Below are positions 23,711 to 30,262 of a stretch of 34,998 bases of DNA, piece by piece. Position 1 is the stretch's first letter. Every line of letters starts with the position of its first letter. The position numbers and the translations under genes are program-made. This stretch comes from Bryobacterales bacterium (lineage in GTDB: Bacteria > Acidobacteriota > Terriglobia > Bryobacterales > Bryobacteraceae), in contig JAEUQG010000038.1 in assembly GCA_016789755.1 (NCBI GenBank), positions 1 through 34,998 on the forward strand, read 5' to 3'. A model generated the notes under the pieces. The model saw nothing but the letters and a program-made list of their open reading frames with translations. It made no database searches and was not told the origin of the DNA.

Positions 23711-24829
23711 CTATATCGCCGCCGCCGATCGGTCCAGCCGGCTCAGCGCCAGCGCATACGCCCCGATCGCAACCGATTCGCTTGTCCCCAGCCGCGAGAT
23801 CCCAACCCCAACCCGCTGCAGCCCGTCGAACAGCAGCTTGCGCCCACTCCCCGGAACCGTGAGCTCCGTTGTCTCACCCCGCAGGAAAACCTCCAGTTGC
23901 CCCGCATCTTCCAAATTGAAAGCCTTCGGAATCAGCCGCGGCAACCGAGTCCCATCGCGCCACACGTAGCAACTGTTCAATTCCTCGATTACCGCCGGCA
24001 GAAAGTGAGCATGCGCGCTCGAAATGCCGCCCCCAATCACGGCCAACCCATCCACCAGCGTCAACGCTTGTCCCAAAGCATCGCCCGTCACCTCCCCCAG
24101 GCGCCGGAAGGCTTCCCGGGCAGCCGCCGCGTTCCCCTGCTCCCGTCCCTCCGCGATGGCACAAATCTCCTTGGGCTCCGGCGCTTCCGCCATCGGAATC
24201 CCCGCCATCTCCGCGTAGGCAAGTCGTACCGCCCGGATCGATGCCCCCTCTTCCGCATTCATCATCGGGTCCAGTTTGTTCCGCAGCAGCCAGACTTCCC
24301 CGGCCAGCGAATTGTCTCCCGTGAACAGTTCTCCATCCCGCACAATCCCGCCCCCGAATCCCGTGCCCAGCGTCACCCCCAACAGGTTGCGAAACCGCCG
24401 CGGGCTCCCCGCCTGCTCCAACAGCCTGTTCACGTAAGGCAGAAACCCCGATGCCGCCTCCCCATACGTGAACAAATCACCGTCATTGCTGATGAACACC
24501 GGCAGTTGAAAGGTGTCTTCCAGCATCGGCCCCAGCGCCACGTTCCGGTACGCCGGCAGATTCACCGGCCGCAGGATGACCCCGTTGCGGTAGTCCGCCG
24601 GAGCCGGAAACGCGAAACTGATCGCCGCCGGAGCCGCCGGCAACTCCCTTTGCACTCGACGGAACCCGTCTACGATATTCTCCAGCGACCGCCCCAACTC
24701 CCCTCCGCAGGACGGCAGGCTGAAACTCGAAGCCACCGGCTGGTTGCCCTGCATCGCACCGAATACAAAGTTGGTTCCGCCCGCATCGAGCGTCATCACA
24801 ATTCGGCTGTCCCCCGAGAAGTCGCGCAT
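23711..24829 (-). CDS. ROK-family sugar kinase-like protein lacking the zinc motif
   Basis: The 372-residue protein has the ATPase-fold phosphate loop DAGGTNFVFG (residues 15-24), the catalytic Asp in FISNDGDLFTYGEA and the second phosphate loop GVTLGTGFGGGIV. A third glycine-rich segment (LAVIGGGIS) precedes a long C-terminal region. These support a ROK (repressor/ORF/kinase) sugar kinase. The usual zinc-binding GH...CxCGxxGC block is missing: after NSLAGEVWLL the sequence runs NKLDPMMNAEEGAS. No DNA-binding domain is present. ATG 24829 is chosen over a start 14 codons upstream because it places the fold as in relatives. It is convergent with the aldo/keto reductase (8 nt apart) and divergent from deoC. 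Confidence 0.85.
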   Translation of the reverse strand: MRDFSGDSRIVMTLDAGGTNFVFGAMQGNQPVASSFSLPSCGGELGRSLENIVDGFRRVQRELPAAPAAISFAFPAPADYRNGVILRPVNLPAYRNVALGPMLEDTFQLPVFISNDGDLFTYGEAASGFLPYVNRLLEQAGSPRRFRNLLGVTLGTGFGGGIVRDGELFTGDNSLAGEVWLLRNKLDPMMNAEEGASIRAVRLAYAEMAGIPMAEAPEPKEICAIAEGREQGNAAAAREAFRRLGEVTGDALGQALTLVDGLAVIGGGISSAHAHFLPAVIEELNSCYVWRDGTRLPRLIPKAFNLEDAGQLEVFLRGETTELTVPGSGRKLLFDGLQRVGVGISRLGTSESVAIGAYALALSRLDRSAAAI

Positions 24830-24878
24830 GATGCCGTTCCCTTTCTTCTGCCGCGCGGCCGGCCCGCGCAAAGCACGA

Positions 24879-24887
24879 TGCTATATT
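24879..24887 (+). promoter_or_regulatory. Extended -10 promoter for deoC
   Basis: TGC-TATATT is a good extended -10 element 34 nt before the deoC ATG, with no clear -35. It lies in the 92-nt gap between the divergent ROK gene and deoC. Confidence 0.45.
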
Positions 24888-24921
24888 GACGATGGTATCG
24901 CTATCAGGTGACAAGATTCCG

Positions 24922-25644
24922 ATGAATTACACGTACTTAGACATTGCCAAGATGATCGACCATTCGCTCCTCAATCCCACCCTCCGCGCCGAGGAACTGG
25001 AGCAAGGTTGCCGCCTCGCCCTCGACTACGACGCCGCCAGCGTCTGCATCCTTCCCTACTACTTGCCCCGTTGCGCCCAGATCCTCAAGGGCAGCAACGT
25101 CAAGGCCAGCACCACCATCGGATTCCCCCATGGCGGCCACACCACAGCCATCAAGGTCGCCGAAGCCAGACAGGCCCTCGCCGACGGCGGCGAAGAACTC
25201 GACATGGTGGTGAATATCAGCGCTGTCTTGAGCAGCAACTGGACCTATGTCAGCGACGACATCCGCCGCGTCATCGAAGTAACCCACGACGCCGGCCAGA
25301 AAGTGAAAGTGATCTTCGAGAACTGCTACCTCAACGACGAGCAGAAAATCCGCCTCTGTGAGATCTGCGCAGAATGGAACGCCGATTGGGTCAAAACATC
25401 CACCGGCTACGGCACCGGCGGCGCCACCGACCCCGACTTGATCCTCATGCGCAAACACACACCCGCGCACATCCAGGTCAAATCCGCCGGCGGTATCCGC
25501 GACCTCGATGCCCTGCTCCGCGTCCGCGCCCTCGGCGTCACCCGATCGGGAGCCACCCGTACCGCCACCATGCTCGAAGATTGCCGCCAACGCCTCGGGC
25601 TCCCCGCAATTCGTCCCGAAACCACCGCGCCCGCCGGGTACTGA
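24922..25644 (+). CDS. deoC: Deoxyribose-phosphate aldolase
   Basis: The 240-residue class I aldolase cleaves 2-deoxyribose 5-phosphate into glyceraldehyde 3-phosphate and acetaldehyde. The Schiff-base Lys is in DWVKTSTGYG, the proton-relay Lys in HIQVKSAGGIRD, and the conserved Asp in GGEELDMVVNI. The IGFPHGGHTTAIKVAEA segment is also characteristic. ATG 24922 gives the family start (MNYTYLDIAKMIDHSLLNPT); upstream in-frame codons from 24886 overlap the promoter. The enzyme links deoxynucleoside or small aldehyde metabolism to glycolysis. It is convergent with the kinase gene, 12 nt apart. Related aldolases for other phospho-sugars exist, so the exact substrate is not certain. Confidence 0.92.
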   Translation: MNYTYLDIAKMIDHSLLNPTLRAEELEQGCRLALDYDAASVCILPYYLPRCAQILKGSNVKASTTIGFPHGGHTTAIKVAEARQALADGGEELDMVVNISAVLSSNWTYVSDDIRRVIEVTHDAGQKVKVIFENCYLNDEQKIRLCEICAEWNADWVKTSTGYGTGGATDPDLILMRKHTPAHIQVKSAGGIRDLDALLRVRALGVTRSGATRTATMLEDCRQRLGLPAIRPETTAPAGY

Positions 25645-25656
25645 AACCCCGCTGCG

Positions 25657-27285
25657 CTAATTGATCACCACAAGCTTGCCTTCGCTTAGCTCCACCTGCT
25701 CTTCGGTGTCCTTGGTCCCGTTCGGCAGTTCTAACTGAATCCGGTACGTCCCCGCCGGCAGTGTCAGCCGCGCCGGAGCCTTCGTCTTCCATGGCTGCCC
25801 GTTCACGTAAATCGTCGCACCCGCGGGCCCTCTCACTTCAAGCCCGCCCGAAGGCTTCGCCAGCGTAAACGTGAACTCCAGTTGCTCCGGCACGCGCACC
25901 CGCCGTATGTCCGGCTTGTGCCCCTCCAGCTCCGCCCGCACATACTGCTCGCCCTTCGGCAGATCCAGCGTGCAAGGCGTCGTGCATTTCTGCTCCCCTA
26001 CAGACACCGTCGCCCTCGCCGGTTCAGAGGAAAATTCTACCGGATACAGCAACGCTTCCGTAGCCTCCGGCTTGGCAGCCGCCGCCTTTGCCGCCTCTTT
26101 CACCACCGGGGCAGGCTTCGGACTCGCCGGCTTCGGCGTTGCCACCGCCGGCGCGGGCGTCACCGATGCCGCCAAAGGCGCTGTGTTCGTCTTGTTCTCC
26201 GGCTGCGTCAATTGCCAGGTGAAAAACCCCGCCAGCATCGTGGCAAACCCAATCCCGAACGCCGCAACCATTGGAAATGGCTTCTTGCTCGGAGCCGTCT
26301 CCGCCACAACCGGCGCCGCAACCGGCGGCATCATCATCTCCGGAGCCGCCATCGCCACCGAACTCCCCCGCATCGTCCGCACCGGCTTCCAGGCCTTCTT
26401 CGTCTCGCACGCCGTCTTCAGAACCTTAATGAACTCCGCGCACGACGCATACCGCCCGCCCGGCTCTTTCGCCAGCGCCTTCCGCAGCACCGTCTCCGCC
26501 GCCGCCGGCAACGATGGATTCAGCGTCCGCACTGAAATCGGATCCTGAAACACGATGTTGTACAGCAGCCCCGAAATTGACTCCGCGGCAAATGGCTTCT
26601 GCCCCGCAATCAGCTCAAACGCCAGCACCGCAAGCGAAAACTGGTCTGTCGCCGGACTCATCGCCTTGTTCGAGATCTGCTCCGGAGCCATGTACGATGG
26701 CGTCCCCATCACCATCCCGCTCGTCGCCGTCTTCTGCGTCCCGATCTTCGCCACTCCGAAGTCCGTGATCTTCACCAGACCTTCCGGTGAAAACATCAGG
26801 TTCGCCGGCTTGATATCGCGATGCAACACCCCGCGCGAATGCGCATAATCGAGCGCCGCCGCGGTCTGTTCCAGTATCCCCAGCACCTCCCCCGGAGCCA
26901 GATCGCTCTTCAGCATCCGGTCCAGCAGCGTCGCGCCCTCTACATACTCCATCACGATCGCCGTCGTGTGGTCGAAATGCTGGATATCGTAAATGGTGAC
27001 AATCCCCGGATGCGACAGAATCCCCGCCGACCGCGCCTCCCGGATCAACCGGTCCCGCAGTTGCTGCTCCTGCCCTTCCTCGCTCAGATTGTCCAGATTG
27101 ATGGTCTTGATCGCCGCCAACCGCCCGATTGCCGGATCTTCCGCCAGGTACACCACACCCATGGCCCCGCGGCCCAACTCACGCACGATACGGTACCGGC
27201 CAATGGATTGCAAAGGAACGCTCTTCACACACAGTACCGGCCCATCCGAATTTCTCTCCAAATTCTCCGGTACTGTCTCTAGCAT
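25657..27285 (-). CDS. Membrane Ser/Thr protein kinase with PEGA domains
   Basis: The 542-residue protein carries a Hanks-type kinase domain (about residues 31-290). It has a glycine loop LGRGAMGVVYLAED, Lys60 in AAIK, HRD at 155-157 in LHRDIKPANL, DFG at 175-177 and GTPSYMAPEQ as activation-loop end; all catalytic residues are present. A linker leads to one transmembrane helix (about 338-358), then an Ala/Pro/Lys-rich spacer and two PEGA-like repeats (about 420-495 and 497-540). The first PEGA repeat has a CTTPC pair that could form a disulfide outside the membrane. It probably senses an envelope signal and phosphorylates cytoplasmic proteins. ATG 27285 is used; an in-frame TTG at 27315 is an alternative. 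Confidence 0.92.
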   Translation of the reverse strand: MLETVPENLERNSDGPVLCVKSVPLQSIGRYRIVRELGRGAMGVVYLAEDPAIGRLAAIKTINLDNLSEEGQEQQLRDRLIREARSAGILSHPGIVTIYDIQHFDHTTAIVMEYVEGATLLDRMLKSDLAPGEVLGILEQTAAALDYAHSRGVLHRDIKPANLMFSPEGLVKITDFGVAKIGTQKTATSGMVMGTPSYMAPEQISNKAMSPATDQFSLAVLAFELIAGQKPFAAESISGLLYNIVFQDPISVRTLNPSLPAAAETVLRKALAKEPGGRYASCAEFIKVLKTACETKKAWKPVRTMRGSSVAMAAPEMMMPPVAAPVVAETAPSKKPFPMVAAFGIGFATMLAGFFTWQLTQPENKTNTAPLAASVTPAPAVATPKPASPKPAPVVKEAAKAAAAKPEATEALLYPVEFSSEPARATVSVGEQKCTTPCTLDLPKGEQYVRAELEGHKPDIRRVRVPEQLEFTFTLAKPSGGLEVRGPAGATIYVNGQPWKTKAPARLTLPAGTYRIQLELPNGTKDTEEQVELSEGKLVVIN

Positions 27286-27349
27286 ATACCCGTAACGCGG
27301 AAACGGGCCCGGCAATCCATCAACCGCAATCCCGCCTCCGCCCTGGGGC

Positions 27350-27880
27350 TTACTTCTTCAACAACCGCTCGATTTCGCTCACCAACTCAGGAGACTCCGG
27401 CGCAACACCCGAATCGAATTTCTTCACCACATTCCCGTTTCCGTCCACCAGGAACTTCGTGAAATTCCACTTCACCGCCCCGCCCTTTTCCTGCAGAAAC
27501 TGATACAGCGGAGCCGCATCCGCCCCCTTCACCGAAATCTTCGAATACATCGGAAACGTCACGTCGTACTTCCGCGAGCAGAACTGCTTGATCTCCGTAT
27601 CCGAACCTGGCTCCTGTCCGCCGAAATTGTTCGCCGGGAACCCTACCACCACCAGACCCTTGTCCTTATACTTCCGGTACAACGACTCCAGCCCCGTATA
27701 TTGCGGCGTATACCCGCACTGGCTGGCGACATTCACCATCAGGAGAACCTTCCCTTTGTACGCGGTAAGCGGAGCCGCTTTCCCGTCAATACTGTTCAAT
27801 GTAAATTCGTGAACGCTGTTGGCTGCTTGCATAGTCATGGCAAATAGAGTGAGAACGGCTGCGAGTTTCATCCTAGCCAT
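27350..27880 (-). CDS. Glutathione peroxidase family protein, exported
   Basis: The 176-residue thiol peroxidase has the conserved catalytic set: Cys in NVASQCGYTPQY, Gln in FPANNFGGQEPG and Trp with Asn in VKWNFTKFLVD. The reactive residue is Cys, not Sec. A second Cys in KQFCSRKYDV is in the position used as resolving Cys by thioredoxin-dependent members. The N terminus (MKLAAVLTLFAMTMQAANS) is a signal peptide, so it should detoxify peroxides in the periplasm. Starts at 27880 and 27871 are both possible. It lies 64 nt before the kinase gene on the same strand and divergent from the acyl-CoA ligase. Confidence 0.93.
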   Translation of the reverse strand: MARMKLAAVLTLFAMTMQAANSVHEFTLNSIDGKAAPLTAYKGKVLLMVNVASQCGYTPQYTGLESLYRKYKDKGLVVVGFPANNFGGQEPGSDTEIKQFCSRKYDVTFPMYSKISVKGADAAPLYQFLQEKGGAVKWNFTKFLVDGNGNVVKKFDSGVAPESPELVSEIERLLKK

Positions 27881-27927
27881 GGATGCGCCAGCCCCGCCTC
27901 CAGTTGCAAGATAGAATGGTCTACCCC

Positions 27928-29481
27928 ATGAAAAGCCCCCTCACCCCGCTTTCCTTCCTCGATCGCAGCGCCTTTGTCTATCCGGACCGCACCGCGGTAA
28001 TCGATGGGGATCGCCGCTTCACCTACCGTGAATTCCAAACCCGCACCAACCGCCTCGGCGCGGCCCTCCGCCAGCTCGGCGTCCAGGCCGGCGACCGCGT
28101 CGCCGTACTCTCTCCCAACACCGTCATGGCCCTCGAACCCCACTACGGCGTCCCCCTCATCGGAGCCGTGCTCGTCATGCTCAACACCCGCCTCGCTCCC
28201 GCCGAACTCGTCTGGATCCTCAACCATTGCGGAGCCAAAGTCCTCCTCGTCGATCCTCAACTCGCCCCGCAACTCGAACCCCTCCGTTCTCAGATGTCCG
28301 CGCTTCAGCACTTCGTTACCGATTACGAATCCCTCCTCTCCACCTCCGATCCGTCTCAAGCCGCTCCGGCCGATCCCGGCGAAGACAGCATGCTTTCCAT
28401 CAACTACACCAGCGGCACCACCGGATTTCCCAAAGGCGTCATGTTCTCCCATCGCGGCGCCTACCTGAACTCGCTCGGTGAAATGTTGGAGTACGGACTG
28501 AAAGAAGATTCCATCTATCTCTGGACCCTCCCCCTCTTCCATTGCAACGGCTGGTGCTTCTCCTGGGCCGTCACCGCCGCCGGCGGCGTCCACGTGCTCC
28601 TTCGTCAGCCGCAACCCGAACGCACCGTCGAACTCATCCGCGCCCACAACGTCACGCACCTCTGTGGAGCCCCCGTCGTCGTCGGCGCCCTCGCCCACCA
28701 CTGCGCCCAGCACGCCATCCAGTTCACCAACGGCCTCCGCATCATCACCGCCGGAGCCCCGCCCTCGCCCGCCGTCCTTCGCGCCGCCGAAGAGATGGGC
28801 GCCGAAATGTTCCACTGCTACGGCCTCACCGAAACCTACGGACCCATGACCCTCTGCGCCTGGCGCGCCGAGTGGAACACTCTCCCTGCCGCCGAACGCG
28901 CCCAGCGCAAAGCCAGGCAGGGAGTGCCCTATACCATCGCCGGCATCGATTGCCGCCTCGTCGACGAGCAGATGAACGACGTCCCCGCCGACGGCAACAC
29001 CATGGGCGAAATCGTCATGCGCGGCAACAACGTCATGATCGGCTACTACAACAACCCCGATGCCACCGCCGAAGCCTTCCGCGGAGGTTGGTTCCACTCC
29101 GGCGACTACGCCATCATGCATCCCGGCGGCTACCTGGAAATCCGTGACCGCAAGAAAGACATCATCATCTCCGGCGGCGAGAATATCTCCTCCGTCGAAG
29201 TCGAAAAGGTCCTCTACGAACACCCCGCCGTCCTCGAAGCCGCCGTCGTCGCTGTCCCCGACGAAAAGTGGGGCGAAGTCCCCAAAGCCTTCGTCACCCT
29301 CAAACAGGAAGGCGCCGCTACCGCCGAAGAGATCATCCACTTTTGCCGCCAACGTATGGCCCATTTCAAATGCCCCAAACAGATCGACTTCCGCCCCCTC
29401 CCCAAAACCGCCACCGGCAAGATCCGTAAGAATGAACTGCGCGACAAGGAGTGGGCCGGCCGCGAAAAGCGAGTGAACTGA
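27928..29481 (+). CDS. AMP-forming acyl-CoA synthetase
   Basis: The 517-residue enzyme activates a carboxylic acid with ATP and joins it to CoA. The phosphate-binding motif is YTSGTTGFPKG (160-170), the adenine motif is FHCYGLTETYGP, the hinge motif is GYLEIRDRKKDIIISGGENIS, and the C-terminal catalytic Lys is in PKTATGKIRK. LPLFHCNGW is typical of the medium-chain/plant AAE-like and methylthiopropionate-CoA ligase group. A TAGAAT at 27912-27917 looks like the -10 box and overlaps an earlier in-frame ATG (27916), so I use ATG 27928; the message may be nearly leaderless. The enoyl-CoA hydratase-like gene follows 4 nt later, suggesting fatty or aromatic acid breakdown. The exact acid is unknown. 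Confidence 0.92.
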   Translation: MKSPLTPLSFLDRSAFVYPDRTAVIDGDRRFTYREFQTRTNRLGAALRQLGVQAGDRVAVLSPNTVMALEPHYGVPLIGAVLVMLNTRLAPAELVWILNHCGAKVLLVDPQLAPQLEPLRSQMSALQHFVTDYESLLSTSDPSQAAPADPGEDSMLSINYTSGTTGFPKGVMFSHRGAYLNSLGEMLEYGLKEDSIYLWTLPLFHCNGWCFSWAVTAAGGVHVLLRQPQPERTVELIRAHNVTHLCGAPVVVGALAHHCAQHAIQFTNGLRIITAGAPPSPAVLRAAEEMGAEMFHCYGLTETYGPMTLCAWRAEWNTLPAAERAQRKARQGVPYTIAGIDCRLVDEQMNDVPADGNTMGEIVMRGNNVMIGYYNNPDATAEAFRGGWFHSGDYAIMHPGGYLEIRDRKKDIIISGGENISSVEVEKVLYEHPAVLEAAVVAVPDEKWGEVPKAFVTLKQEGAATAEEIIHFCRQRMAHFKCPKQIDFRPLPKTATGKIRKNELRDKEWAGREKRVN

Positions 29482-29485
29482 CATC

Positions 29486-30262
29486 ATGCCCTTCGACACC
29501 ATCATCGAGTCTCGCGAAAACGCCATCGCCATCGTCACCCTCAACCGCCCGCAGCGCCGCAACGCGTTTTCTCTCGTACTCATGCGGGAACTCATCCACT
29601 GCCTCGATGCCATCGGCCGCGACACCGCCGTCCGCGCCGTCATCCTCAATGCCGCCGGCCCGGTCTTCAGCTCAGGACACGACCTCAGCGAAATGACGGC
29701 GGGCTCCATCAACGACTACCGCCGTCTCTTCGATGTCTGCACCGAACTGATGACCAAACTGCAATCCATCCCCCAACCCGTCATCGCCGAGGTACAAGGC
29801 CTGGCCACCGCCGCCGGATGCCAGCTCGTCGCCTCCTGCGATCTCGCCATCGCTTCCGAAACCGCGAAATTCGCCACGCCCGGAGTCAAGATCGGATTGT
29901 TCTGCACCACTCCGATGGTCGCCCTAACCCGCGCCATCGGCCGCAAACGAGCCATGGAAATGCTGCTCACCGGCCGGGCCATCGATGCCCACACCGCCGC
30001 CGAATGGGGCCTCGTCAACCGCACGGCTCCTGCCACCGAACTCTCTGCCCAAACCCGCGAACTCGCCGCCCACGTCGCTTCCGCCAGCCCGCTCACCGTC
30101 GCCATCGGCAAGCAGGCCTTCTACTCCCAAATCGATCTCGATCAGCCCAAAGCCTACGCCTATGCCAAAGAGGTGATGTCGATGAACGCCCTCGCCGCCG
30201 ACGCCCAGGAGGGCATCGCCTCCTTCCTCGAAAAACGCGCCCCTTGCTGGAAAGGCCAATGA
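29486..30262 (+). CDS. Enoyl-CoA hydratase/isomerase family protein
   Basis: The 258-residue crotonase-fold protein has IVTLNRPQRRNAFS, an oxyanion-hole segment FSSGHDLSEM, the second oxyanion region VQGLATAAGCQLVASCDLAIAS, and the C-terminal EGIASFLEKRAPCW. In classical enoyl-CoA hydratase two Glu residues add water. Here the first position is Gly (FATPGVKIG) while the second is kept (KRAMEMLLTG). The LFCTTPMVAL segment replaces the usual PGAGGTQRL. Both features match the ECHDC3-like subgroup, whose reaction is not well defined. It is coupled to the acyl-CoA ligase upstream and overlaps the next gene by 4 nt. Confidence 0.88.
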   Translation: MPFDTIIESRENAIAIVTLNRPQRRNAFSLVLMRELIHCLDAIGRDTAVRAVILNAAGPVFSSGHDLSEMTAGSINDYRRLFDVCTELMTKLQSIPQPVIAEVQGLATAAGCQLVASCDLAIASETAKFATPGVKIGLFCTTPMVALTRAIGRKRAMEMLLTGRAIDAHTAAEWGLVNRTAPATELSAQTRELAAHVASASPLTVAIGKQAFYSQIDLDQPKAYAYAKEVMSMNALAADAQEGIASFLEKRAPCWKGQ

